A stretch of DNA of 64,000 nucleotides from Oreocharis arfaki. Taxonomy: Eukaryota; Chordata; Aves; Passeriformes; Paramythiidae. Location: contig VZRR01012433.1 in the NCBI GenBank assembly GCA_013398015.1, positions 291,218 to 355,217 of the forward strand, written 5' to 3'. Under the pieces are notes generated by a model. The model had not been told where the DNA came from and ran no database searches. It worked only from the letters and a program-made list of their open reading frames with translations. The position numbers were made by a program, and so were the translations under genes. Of the stretch, positions 21,547 through 34,800 are shown piece by piece (position 1 is the first letter of the stretch; every line of letters starts with the position of its first letter).

Positions 21547-24500
21547 GGGTTCTTTTCTTGTGGGTTTAGTTTGCTGTTGGTTTTTTTCCCAATAAAAGAC
21601 ATTGGTGAGACCTTGGTGTGTAAAACACTGGCCATTGTTGTCTGGAAACTTGATTCCGTGACTCTGCAAACTGACACAAAAAGCATTTACCAAGATACCT
21701 GTGCATGACTCCTTCTATATTTGCAGTCATTCAGGTATGTGCAAGTCATTTTGCTGTACTTTGTGGGCACTGTGCACACAACTAAAAACACAGTGCCTCT
21801 AATGTGTCATCTGTGTTTAATACCACGTGTAGCTCTGGGCTAAGAAGAAAATGAATATTTAACAAGAAAAGCAAAACCAGCCCAAACTAGAATTAATGTT
21901 TTCAGATGGAGGCATTTGCTCTTAGGTTGGAGGCATAAAGGCAGCAGCTTCAAGTTGTACCATTCATTTTCAGTGAGCTTACTGTAGGTATTTTGCCACT
22001 CTGGCTGGGAAGAAGCAGAGGCAGCACAGCAGTCACACCACAGTTCTGTCTGTAGGACTGAGTGTGCGTTGTGGGATTTAGTGGGAGGCACACTGTTGTT
22101 GCTTGCGTGCTGCTGGCAGGTGGGTGAGGGCCCATGGAAAGCCACGCTGGAACATTTCTGGTCGTGGAGTCACCTTCAGTGTTTTGTGCTGCGTACGCGC
22201 ATGAAAACAGTGTGGGCTGTGAATATAGAAACTCCTGAAAGTTTATTGAGCAAACGCTTCTGGTTTAACAAATTCAAATTTTACGTGTTTCAAAGACTGA
22301 TTTTCAGATGCCATTGGGAAGAGTGTCAGGCCACATTCAGATTAGCCTTATTGTTCCATAATATCTTACTGGAGTACAAGGTTAATTAGTACCATAGGCA
22401 ATATGCATTATTCATCACAGCAATCAGGCTTTTCTTCTGTTGGTCTGTTGTATGCTGCAAATGTTTTTGCTTCCAATAACAAATCCTTGATATATAATTT
22501 TCAAATTTAATCCTGCCAGATCATATTTGTGATATATAAATTATCTGGGCACTCTTAATACTGATGGAAAACATTTTAGGTCTCAAAAGTACTATAATTT
22601 TAGTGTTTAACTCCTGGCTTGCTTGGGCATAGACCTGAAGGACCATGGGAGATACAAGATGGTTTTATTAATGCCCATCTTCAACCTGCCCCAAACTAGG
22701 GATAGCACTAGTGACACGAGTGGTGCAGTGGTTTGTAGCAGTAGTGTTTTCAGTGCTAATTATCAGCAGTATCTCATTGCAGGCTTGAAGTGCTGAAGTC
22801 ATGTTGCTGCCGTGGTACTGTGGCAGCTTGCAATACCCCAGCATAGATCTCAAGCATCTCGATGCCTACCCTGAGATTTGTGGCAGGGGAAGGCTCTTTG
22901 TAGCAGGGCTCCTTCAAGCAAAAGGGCTAAATGCAAGGTGCTCTTGGCTACCTTGCAGTGCCAGGGTACCACATGGGCTGCAGCTGTCAGCACTGGCTGA
23001 CAGGTTTGCAGAAGGTCTAGCAAGCCGTGGCTTTCACTTGCAAGGCGTGTTTGTGGTGCAGAGGGTTTGGCCTTTCTTTCTCAGTTCAAGAAACCAGCAC
23101 TACCTCGTTCTCAGCTGGTACTGTGTCCGCTAGAGAAGAGTAATGCAGGAGGAGGAGTTACACAGTGAAGTGATTCATCTGATCCTTGGTCATTTTCACC
23201 ACTGGGGTCCTGCTGCCTTCTTTGTCCCGCATTCAGGAGTCTGAGTCAATCCCGTATCCTGAAATTGCTGTGTTGAAGATGCCAGGCGTAGCTTCCAGAG
23301 CAGCACTTGGAAAACATGGTGATCTTTCTCTGCCACCACACCGCCTGAAAGAATAATATGAGTCTGAAAGATCTCTGGGACATGTTTTGCTGCTGCTTTC
23401 TAGGTCTGACATTTCATCCTGTCTGCTTTCTGGAAGAGTTTTCCAGCTTTCTGTCAGCTGTACACACGTGTGTTAAGTTTGTGGGTAGTTATTAGGAGGA
23501 AAACTGAAACACAAAACTGGGTGACTTGCTGAAGTCCCACAAACCAATTTTGATGGAGTTAGGAGGCTCAGGCTTCCTGCTTCTGCCATCCTTGCTTCAA
23601 GATCATTAGCAATTTCTCTCGTCTCTCTTGGTGTCCTGAAAAGGATTTAGGCGTGAACTTCCTTTCTAACATAAGATGGTGTAGCCTCCTCGCACAGCTG
23701 GGCATGCCTTGCGAAGTGATGTTGTGCTGTCAGGGCCCCAGGGGAGTAACTTGAACTGACATGGCTGGAGGATAAATATGGCAGATTTCTACCTTAAATA
23801 GCCTGCGGCAACAAATCCACTGCACGGGCAAGGAATGCTTGAGATTCCTTTGTGTTCAAATCTGCAAGTAAATATTTTCCGCAACCCTGACTCACTTCCC
23901 TTCTGCCCCTCTTGTTTTGTATGTGCATTGTTCTCCCCTCCTGACTTTCCCTTTAGGAGGAACCAGCTTAGGTGACTGCTTTGCTGCTTGCCTCCTCCCG
24001 GCTGCCATGGAGGGGAATTTCAAGGGCACGATTTTCACAGTGGAATGCAGAACACAATGTTGGGCTTGTGTCAGATGACAGAAAAGGAACACGTGCTTTG
24101 AAAGCGAGTACCCTGGTGTGTCCAGGGCTTTCTGGGGCAGTTTGGAAACAGCTTTTTAGCAAGAACACGCAGGTGGATAAATGCCCAAATTACACTTATC
24201 TGTCAAACAACTAGCAAATGTCTGTGGTCTTTGATTTAGATGCTGTTGTGATATAAACAAATGAACAGTCACAGGATTGTAAAGAGGTGATGATGAGTAT
24301 TTTTCTTTTCTCCTGATTATTACCCACGGCTTTAAAACAAGTAGCTGAGATTCCTTTGAAGAGACCTCTGCTCTTGTGTAAAACTGCGTTTGTAGAGCAA
24401 TTTTGATTGCTTCCAGTTAAGAAGGAATACACACAATATTTCCTTAGAAGTTGGTTGTAGGCAACAGAATAATAAGTAAATTGTACCTAAAATATAATTA

Positions 24501-26689
24501 TGTAAATCACCAAAAGTGGAATGGCTTTATCAGCTTAGTCTTTAAGAGTCACATCAATAACTTATGAGCTTTGATAAATGTGCTCTGTATATATCCTACT
24601 TTGTTGCACAGTTATGGCATAAAGGAAAAGAAATCTAATTTTTTGAATAATTTCTGAAGACAAACCCAAAAATTCACAGCAGTAGTGTGTGAATTTAGTG
24701 TTGTGTTGTAAATCATCATGGTTGAAAGTATTAATGAGAGAAAATCTTCTGCAGATGCTGCATTCATAGATCTGTGAAATAGCTCGTGGGGGCAAAGACT
24801 AGACTATGTGGCTGATAAATAATAGAAGAGCTTCACTCCCTCTCCTCCTCTCCCTTTTCTTAGCTTTACATGACATGAGCACTGCTTGGAAAAAGTAGAA
24901 TGGTGTACAGTCTGTACCAGAATGTAACAAAAGCCATAGTTTTTCCAGAGAAAAGTTGTATTTCTGTTTTGGAGCAGTTGTTCCATATGTCTGTGAGTCT
25001 GAAGGCAAGAAAAAGCTCTTTATTGCCACAACTGTCTGACATCATGAGTATAGAAAGAACCATGAAATCAGAGAATATGCATGGGGAAGGAAAAAGCCCA
25101 TCATCTTTGCTTGAGCCACTTGGGAATCTGTCTCTGTTTCAGACGTCCTTCAACATGCAAACAACACATATACCTGAGGCTGTGCCCAAAGGAGGGACGG
25201 TCTGTCCCTCCAAGCAGCTGCAGGTTTGGGACATGGCACACCCAGCAACCTACTGATGGGATATTTGGCAGGCGCTGTGGATACTCTGTTGTATCTTTTC
25301 CCTGTATTTATATCCTATAAATGTTTTACATCTTCTTGTTAAAGAAGGATGTGGTGCTGGTGCTAGGTGGGACTGACCTGTGATTTCCTGAAAATGGCCT
25401 CATAAACTCAGGTTTATCCTCTCTTTTTTTGTTTTGGACTCTGCTTTGATAGTTTATTTTCTAATGGCAGCAAGAAGTTAAAGTCTCCTAGATGCTTTAA
25501 AAATGACCATGTTTGAAAATGTTTTGCATCTTCATTTCTTGGGGAAAAAGTATCAGGTCGTGCTGTAAATAGCTTGTTTATGTTTTGTAAAAGGCAATAG
25601 GGAAATGTATGATTTCCTGGGCTTTAGAACAGCAACAACATAAATGTTAGTAGCACTAACAAGTGGCTGATGTTGTTCAAACACAAGAAAGTTTCACAGG
25701 TGATGATGAAGAAAAAAGGACTGAGCAGTCAGTCTCAAGTTATGCTTCTTGTATACTTGCCTTTTTGGGCTGGAATTCCCAGGGCCGTTGTGACCAGATC
25801 AGGTATCTGTTGTACCTTGGGGATGTCATTATCTTCATTTGGTAATGGGGAGCAAAACGAAGAAAGGAATTGCCAAAATCCTGTGTCATTCAGTGGAAAA
25901 TCAGGCTTCCCAGTCTCGTACTGGACTTTATAAACGCATGCCTGTGCAGATACATGACTGCTATTCCTTCTCATTAGTGAGTGTAGGCATGTGTCTTCTA
26001 TATTTTAGCTGATCTTAAGTGACTCGCTTTCCAGGCAATAGCTTCAGTGATGTGATTTGCGGTTTACAGTTGAGGGTTTTTTTCTCCATATACATAGGCC
26101 AGGATTTCAACTGTAGCTCAAACATTTGATGACGTTTTGTATTAGATGTTCTCACAGTCTACAGGATATTCTCAACTAGGTTAGGAAAGCTAGAGGCAGG
26201 ACAACATCGTCAGTATGTGAGTATTTAATTTGTAATGTCTTAAGCTGTCGGGGAAATAGGAGATCTTTAACATGTTGTAGAAATTCCACTACAATATACA
26301 TGGTATTACTGAGCTATCTGTATAGACCAGGCTGGATTAGATATTTTGCTCTTTGCTGGCTTACTGAGAAGGGTAATTTTCACCCTTTTCTCTTTTGCTG
26401 AAGCACCAGATTCTGAATACACGTTCCAGTGTTTGCTTTAAAATAGCATGCCACTGTGCATGGTGTTTCTACATATTTAGTCATCTCTTGAAAAGAGAGT
26501 GAAAGTGGATCCGTGCCTTTACAAAGCAATATGCCTCTGTGACAATAGGACTGGATCTCTTCCCCTCAAGTGAAAATGAAAACAAAAGCTCCTACTGACT
26601 TAGTGCAAAACTGGCAATCTACTGTTTAGACAAAACCCCTCAGACTTGCAGCTTCTGCAGCCAAAACATACAAGCGCAAAGTCTCCAAT

Positions 26690-27130
26690 AAATGATAATT
26701 AATTAGTGTGTAGAAGTGAAGCCTGCTGTGAGCCTTCAGTTAAACTGTTTCATAATGTAATGCTATCAAGATACTTCATTGAACACAGAAAGGAGAAAAA
26801 AAAACCAAAAGCGTTCCCAGATTCCCATGTGAGGGTGAGTTCCTTTCATTTATCAAGCTTGCTGGTGTGCCTCCAGAAATTTTCTCCAAAATGATGACTA
26901 GTTCTTTAATTACACTTAGATAGAGCTGTTTGTTGGTGGTGTTTGAAACTACAGATTGAATTTAGTACTGTAAGTGTCATTAATCTGGTGAAATAAAAAT
27001 GCCGAGTTTTTAATAAGGTCTCAATTTAATGTTTTTAAAAGCTCTGAAGAGATTTAATGCTAAACCAGCCGATATAAATCTGCTTGGCTCCTCTGTAATT
27101 GTCTCTCTCAAGCACGTACCTCTCTTCAAG
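26690..27130. promoter_or_regulatory. Candidate conserved noncoding block
   Basis: This AT-rich stretch has clustered homeodomain-type cores (GATAATTAATTAG at about 26694) and a segment near 26980-27115 of balanced, non-repetitive composition (GAAATAAAAATGCCGAG, TTTAATGCTAAACCAGCC). It lacks reading frames, repeats and low complexity, as conserved intronic elements of developmental genes often do. There is no direct evidence of conservation. Confidence 0.2.
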
Positions 27131-28599
27131 GGAACTTGGCTCACACTAATTTCAAAGCTGTTTACTGCCTGCATGAATTTGATGGACTCTCACTTTTATT
27201 GTTAAAAGTTGTTCACGTCAGAGGTGACAGGAGACCGATGTGGCAGAGTCTATACATGGTATTAATTGCCCTGTATTTTTGTAGGACCACAGAAAAACCC
27301 TAGCCTTTTTGTTGTGCTCTAGATATGTAGAACCTGTCTGAAAGACCCCATGGGTTTGAGTCTTACTCTCCTTTAAGCCTTACCTGTGGCGGACTTGGCT
27401 ATGTAACAGGCTGAGCCTTGCTTTTTGATCTTGTTAACAGGACTGTATCAGTGCCTGCTACTTGATATTGCTGGTTACAAGGCATTGGAAGATGGAGCTT
27501 TGTAGCTGCATCAGCCTGGCACACAGAGGTGTCACACAGTGCTAAAATGGAGTAGAAACATTCCATTGTTTTCATGATTACAAATGTTTATTCCTAAATA
27601 AGTTCCAGTCTTTTTTTTTTTCTATGGTATTTTAGTTTTCCCTCTTTTTAGCCAAAGGTAGTTTTTATAGCAAGTCATCAAACTGCTAGGTTTCAAATGA
27701 GGAAGAGTGAACATTGCTTGATGAGTGCTCTAGCTTACATATATGAAACATGCATGGAAATCTTGGTGACTTCTTTATTAAACTTTGTTCATTCAACTTT
27801 TGTGGGCCTGTTATCATTTATACTCAGTGCACAGTGGGTCCAGCTTCCTTCTCCCTTCCTTACTTAGCTTCCTTGTGTGGGAGAGCTGAGGGGACCTTGC
27901 CCCTGGGATCAGGATGGAGCTGCCTGCATGTCAGTGAGTGTATTTAGCCATCCTAATAGTAAATATTGTAGTTGAGAGGCAGTGATATTCACAGGGGAGC
28001 TGTATCGCTGCAGTCGCTTCAGAGCAACAAAGAGCGGAAGCTGTACCAGCCTTGAAGATGAATCAGTGCTGCGGTGATTAAAAAGATATACATTTCCCCT
28101 GCTCCACGTAGGAGTCGGCATTGTTTTCCCTAGGGATTGTCGTCAGTCTGTAAATAAAAGATGCTGACAGTTTCCTTGGGGAGCAGCTTAAGGACTGAGA
28201 ACATCGTTTGCCATTAGATACTCCTCATTTGTCAGTGGCTGACACAGGGAAAGGCGGGTGGGGTTCTGAGCTTTGGCATTTTTCCTCTCCCTTGCATTAT
28301 CACCCCTTTCTTTCCAGGGTTTGGTCCCACCATCTAGCGGAGATGAGAGAATACCTGTGGATCTTACGGTGTTTTGTTTGGAGGGGAGAAGTTTTCCTGG
28401 GGACTCGGTGCTGTGTGAAGTTAGAGAAGTCCAAATAAATACTGTGTCTCTCAGCAAGGGACAGGGAGCCTGTGCATTTGCAAGCATGGGGCTGGCAGGG
28501 CACGGATGCTCCTGAGTACCACGGTGCAGTTAATGAGCACTGCTGCTTTTCTTCCATAGATATGTGAGCAGCTTGGCAAGCAGGCCAGGGAGGATGAGG

Positions 28600-28800
28600 G
28601 GCAGCTCATGAGCCCAGTTATTGTCCTGCTCTTTAATTATTACTGTTTTCAAATCCCTTTCAGTATTCACAGCTCAATTTATGTGCTAATTGGCCCTTTT
28701 AATAATCAAAAGACAGAGACCGCAAAAGTCGGGGTGTGCATTCTCTTAGCAGTGCCGCTGTGTAGCTGTGATAAATTACCTGTGGCAAATGTTCTCTTGC
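28600..28800. promoter_or_regulatory. Candidate conserved noncoding block
   Basis: This is a non-repetitive stretch with TTTAATTATTAC, GTGCTAATTGG, TTTAATAATCAAAAG and several retained CpGs (ACCGCAAAAGTCGGGG). It looks like a homeodomain and TCF/SOX-type site cluster. The call rests on base pattern alone. Confidence 0.2.
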
Positions 28801-31800
28801 TTTGTGGAGCTCGGCCTCTGTCAACCAGCACGTTTTCTGCTGGTTCTGGTGACCTTCTTTATAAAAAATCTGCTCTGGGAAGAAAAACAGCTGAGGAGAG
28901 AGTGGCTACTAAGTGCTGTGGTGCTGCTGGAGTAGAGCAGTGCCGAGGCACAAGAGAGGTGGATGATGCTTCAGGGAGGTTTTCTGCTTTGGGGATGGTG
29001 ATAGAGGAGCGGAGACCATGCAGCTCCTCCCCCAGATGGTGTGTGAAGAGCTCCATGCCAAGTGCATGTTGAAGCGAATTACCCATAGCTCCTCTTGAGG
29101 TACAAAAATAGGATTCTTCATTTTCACCACCTCCCTTGGCTTCCTATGTCCGCCTCCTGCCCCTGTCCCCCTTGAGATCCGAGGTGGAATGAAAGCCGGC
29201 TTTCTGAGCGCCTCTGGCTCTTCTCTCTGCTGTTGCACACATTGCTGCGTTTTGCTGGAGCTGCTCAAAATGCAGCTATAATTGTCAAGCACATGTCTGC
29301 TCTCATTCCCTCCCACTCACCCTCTGGTACCTTGTGCCGGGCTCTGCTTTTCCCTGCAACCCTCTGCCACTCGTTCCTAGCATTTCTACTGCCTCTCTCC
29401 GCCCTTCCTATGCACTTCCAAGCCCCTACCAGTGGCGCAGCTTTTCTGTGGTATCCACATAAGGAAGAGCTAATGTGCTTGGATGCAGATTGCCTTTTGC
29501 CTTGGGATGCAGGTTTACAGTGTCACCAGGGTCCCTTGCAAGTGGAATCAATGCCTCTTTTTTTTCCTCCTTTTTTGCGACAGGCAGTTCTGTTCTGTGT
29601 GTGCAGGAAGAAAGGAGATGTAACACCCTTCCTGCTCCCAGCAGCATCCCAGGCGGCTCGGATGGGTGGGGTGGCAGGACCCAGCATCTGGCTCCCTCCC
29701 ATGAGCGGCTGAGTGAGTGGGACTGGAGAAAACTCCAGTCTTCCAGCTGCTGGGGAGGAGGTGCATAGTGATGTGAGCCTCAGAGGGTGATGGGGGGAAG
29801 GGACAGCTTGACTTGGATGAGGGATGGATTTTATTATAAAGCATGTGAGTTTGTTTTTTCAGAGGTTTTTTGCAGGTACATATGAGAGTGAGGAGTGTGG
29901 GTGTGGTCTGGGCCTTTGAGGATGCCCTGTCCGCTGCTTTTTACGGAAGATGCTGCTTGTAATTTTTCCTGGAGTTGAGAAAGTATCCATTTGTACCTTT
30001 GGAAAAGTCAGTCTTTTTGGAGGAAGCTATTTTTGTTGGTGTCTGGGTTTCAGGAAATATTACCGTGTTGCTTGCAAGATGGCAAGAAGCTTTTTACTTA
30101 CTGGGTGTTCTTTTTCCAGTGGTAACTGCTCAGTCTCTGAGGCCAACCCTTTTAGAGGGAAATCAAACATAACCTGTGCATTAATTTATTTTTAATTGGT
30201 TCTTTCATGTCACCAGCAAGAGACATTCACCTTGAAAGAAATATACAAACCTTCTTTTCACTCTTCACAGCAATAAAATTGATAAAATAGTCTTGAAGTG
30301 GAAACTATTTTCCTTATTTCTTGGTAAGTTTGTGGAAAGGAAAAGGGAGGTTATCTGATTTGTTAACAGGGCTTGGAGAAGTCCCTTGGGAGATGTTGCT
30401 ATCCATTATGACTGTGAGTCTGTGCAAAAAGAAGAGTCTGCAGAAATAACCAGATGCACCTAGTACATTGAAAACAACAGTCATGATACTGCTTTGAATA
30501 ATACACTACTGCGGGATCTTGCTGGAGGTGAAATAAGATATAACATGGAAGAATCAAGAGTGAGTGTTGAAAACCAGGAGGTTGCTAGGTGCAATGTGTA
30601 ATTACTTAAAAATATCATTTAGTTTATCTTCTCTGCAAGCTTTGATTGATCAGACTTTTCTGGTCTGTTTTTAAAAGCAGTAATTTTCTTTTTTCTTTGT
30701 TTTCAAGGAAAATAATGAACTGAATACAGGCTGATTTGTTCAAGAAAGCCTACCTTATTAACTAGGGACATAAAGAATTCATGCTGAAAATGTTATAAGC
30801 CTGAGCTGCACATAGCTTGCAGTTTTTGTGTTAACCCATCCTCTGGCTTTATCTTTCTTCTGGTGGAAGGGATGCTGGCAGGAGGGGAAGATCTTGTTCA
30901 GGTCCCTAAAAATATGTGTGGTGCTTAGTAGAACACACTTGATAAATTATTAACAAGAAGTATTTGTCAAAAGTGGTCAGTAAACACATAGTTCAATGGG
31001 TTTTTCCAGTCTCTCTGGAGGAACGTGGATGGAGTGGCTGGGGCAGAGCTGGTGTATGGGTCAAGCAGCCAAAAGGGAGACATCGTAGCAACATCCATGC
31101 TTGGTGAGAGATACAACTGCAGACATGGGCTTAGACATGTTAAATATAGGTTCATCTTGGAAAAGAGTTAAGTTTCAGATTACATATTCCTTCAGTTTGT
31201 GGAAAAAATGTGGGAAAATCCTTGGGATTTAGCAACTTGCGAGGCTTTTCCTCGCCTAACCCTCTCATGTTGGTGGTTTCACAGAATGCAGTCTATGAAA
31301 TGGTCTGGTTTTAGGGGGCTGGTGCTCATTTCCAATTGATAAGTCCCAGTTTGTCTCAAGGCAAGAGCGACCAGATGTAATTACAACATAATGGCCATAA
31401 ATACATACGGGAGTGTGGGAAAAGAGGGAGAGATGAGGAAATGTGTAGAACTGTGGCTGTGTGTCGTTGGTTCTTGCAGTTACCAGCATCACAGTATTGC
31501 GAATGTATGCGTGCAGAAGTTGTGCAGTTTGCTTGAAAATCATGAATTTTAAATCCTACTTATTTATTGAATTCTTTGATTTGCCTCACAGATTTTGAGG
31601 CTTTAGTTTTCATTTTAAAGCTTTGCTTGGCAAATGTGAAGCCTGCAAACCTAATTAGAAAAAGAAGGATGCAGATTTGTGATTCAGATGGGTCATTTAA
31701 TGTAAAATACAAAATAGGATGAAGATAACAGTCCTGTCAAGAGTGGCAGTAAAATATAAACAAACATTTTGCAGCTGATACCAATTGCTCAGTGCTCCAA

Positions 31801-34800
31801 CTGAGGGAGTGGCTCCTGGAATAACTGGGTTAGGTTTTCTGACTTGAATTTGCTACTAGGTGAGATTAGTATAATGAAACCCATTTGGCTTTAACGTCTC
31901 AGTGCTTTGTGTCTAATGTCTTTTTCATCAGAGGGGCAAACAACCATACCCATCTGAAGATCAGTCTTGCTGTCTTTATCAGAGACTATCATGTAAATAG
32001 TCTCTGAGAGGACTTGAAATAATAGAGGTGAGTTTTGGGAATACATACTGCTTTTATCTAGACTAAATGAATTCTCTATTGGAAAAAAACAAACGTTAGT
32101 CCCCAGCGCTGCTGTTCTGTCACTTCTCTTTCCCAGCAAATTAAGATACTACCCATGCTGTAGTAAATTATTTAAGATCAATACACTTGGCGAGTTCTTA
32201 TCTTGTCCAATAGGCTGAAGATGAAAAATTATGCTGCATGTTTCCAAACAAAGTGTTTCATACATGATAAATAGTCATTAAATTGTGCCTCACAGATGAC
32301 ATCACACCTAATAATACATTAGGGGTCTTTGTATCTATGCGGCTCCCAGGAGTCAATTATTTTGTCAGCTAGTGCTGCCTCATGAAAATAGCAGGTTTTT
32401 TTCACCAGGGCCACGCAGCTAGCCATGAAGGAGTAACTAAAGCAGATGTGTTAGTGGAAAATGTGGCATTGCAAGGCCAGTGTTGGCAAAGTGAATACTC
32501 AGAAGTTGTAGAAAACCTTGAGGCTGACACATTTTTTTCTCTTTATCTTACTGAGAGTATCAAAGTGCAGAAGAAAATTTTCAGCTTTGAAAACAAGGGA
32601 GAGCAACTGAAATTTTCTAAATGGGGACATGCACCTCTAAGCTGAGCACAGGCCTTAATGCCTGTGTAATGATGTGCCTAGAAGGAAACTTTTAGGGGTT
32701 TTGATATCTATTATATTAGTTACTAATGGTGTCTGCATGAAACTCCGAACTCAGTCCAGGTTAGAACCTGCTCATGAGAAGCTGAAAGCTGCCTCCTAGT
32801 TGTAATACTATTATTTATGTGCTGAGTTACGCTTCATATGTTTCAGTGTTGCCATTACTCTGCAAGTAGTCAGTATACCTATTTGTATACCTCATATGGC
32901 ATGTATCAGATATGCCTTAACTGGTTTAGCCTTGGTTTAGAAGTGTTTTTCTCTTTCCTATGAATAATAGTATGAAACATCCCATAATTTTAGGGAGTGA
33001 TGAGAGTGTGTGGATTATAACAATCCTGCATGGCCCTTCTTTGGAGCAGATGCAAGTCCTGACTGCATAACTGGTAGTTTTACTTTGTAGCTGTAGCTCT
33101 TCCCTGAGCTCTGATATAAAAATGTTTGAGCGCTTTCTCTCCTTCCTTATTGAAAATTTCAGCTTTAAGACCTAATACTGAGGCAGAGAGAGAATTATGT
33201 TCTTAAGTTTAAATAGATTCAGAACCTACTTGAAATCCTGAAGAAACCGATGGTAGCTGGATCTGCTACTGAACTAGCATGCATGAAATAATGGAATAAA
33301 TATGAGCAAAGGTTTTGACACTGTTGCATCCTGATTTGCTCCCAAAACAATCTGTTTGTATGTATCCAAAAGCCTTTTAGGCAGTAGGGTATGGCCAGCA
33401 AATGTCTGTGTAAAGAACGCTTTAAAGTGGGAATCTCTTATGATAAAGAAGCACTTTCCTTGATTTAAGCAAGAATACCAGTTAAAAGCATTTGAGACTT
33501 TAATGACCTTAATCTTCAGATTCAGTTTACTGTACAGTGTGTGTTTCAAATGCCTAAATTCTTCATGTCTTTCACAGCAAAGGATGCTGGATGCCTCAGT
33601 GATCTTGGAGGCTACCCAAATCGGTCTTAGACTGTTTTGAGACTGGTTGTGACGTGACCTAGAGAGATCCTCTGCAGTAAATTATCTTTCTAAGAGGAAC
33701 CCAGCAGGGTTTGCTGAAGCATCCTGCTGGGATGAAGGAGAATGAGAAGCCTACAGTGCTCAGTGATGCGCAAGAGGACCATAAGGTGATGAGGAATCAC
33801 GCTTATGGCACGGGCAGCACAGGGCAATGTGGTACTCGTGGAGTGGGCATGACTAACCAGCAGATGCTTCTGGCCATTTCTGTGCCATGGTCTTTCCTAG
33901 CTGCTCCTCCACTGCTGTGAATTAATTTGGAGCAGCATTGTGCTGTCGTGATTTTGCTCAGAAGAACAAACTGATAATTGTGTTAAATTGATCCTGCAAA
34001 CAATGAGGATTGATGGCTTCTGTTTTTCATCTTACCACCTTCACAGTCCCAAAACCTGTGCTTCTGTGAGGACTTCCTGAAGCCCTGAGAACTGTCACCC
34101 AAGCTCAGTGAATTACAGTTTTAACAATTTTGCCTGCTCCTTAATGCTGTTGAAGGGTCTTCACCTCAATGGCTCTGCTGTTGGCTGCTCTGTCGGCAGT
34201 CAGCCCCGTGTTCTGGCGATGAAGTTGTCCAAGGCGGTGATATGCTCCCGAGGGCTTTTTTGTTTTCTGTGGGCTTGCAGGACAGAGACCCTCCTTGGAA
34301 GGGAAGGGCCATCTGAGACCGTCCCCAACCTCTTCCTTCAAGTTGATACTTGATGTTTTTATGGTGAAAGGAATTGAGAGTTGGTGTGTTGGAAGTGCGT
34401 GGTGGTTGTGTTGCTGGACATCAGCGATCGCCTTACCTGTTTGTTCTGAACTCACCTTGCTTTGTGTGAATGCAAAAGCTGATCTATTGGGTCTCCTTTG
34501 CTTTAGCTGTCTGATCCAGTCATCCTTATAAAACACTGTTAGTCTAATTCCAGCAACATGCTTTTGCTCTCTCTCTGAAGGTTTCTGAGTCTTTCTGTGC
34601 AGAAGAGAGGGCAAAAAGAGGAGAAGGGGAGAGTGTGGGAGTTGAGCCAGATGGAAGTACATTTTGAGGAGGAAATTTTAGGACAAGAGGTGGGACAGTC
34701 TCATGTGACTTTAAGAACCCAGCAGAAAGCTGCCTTTTAGGTATTTTTGGTTGGGATTTCAGGACTGTAGGAAAAAAGCATGAGAAATAATGGTTGGTAT

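Noticed and set aside
28909..29316. Minus-strand open frame of 135 codons in a GC-rich, pyrimidine-biased stretch
   Set aside because: Translation is low-complexity, and overlapping frames on both strands are open; composition effect.
34141..34662. Minus-strand open frame of 173 codons
   Set aside because: No domain, signal or family recognised; polar, unstructured translation; no supporting splice or promoter context.
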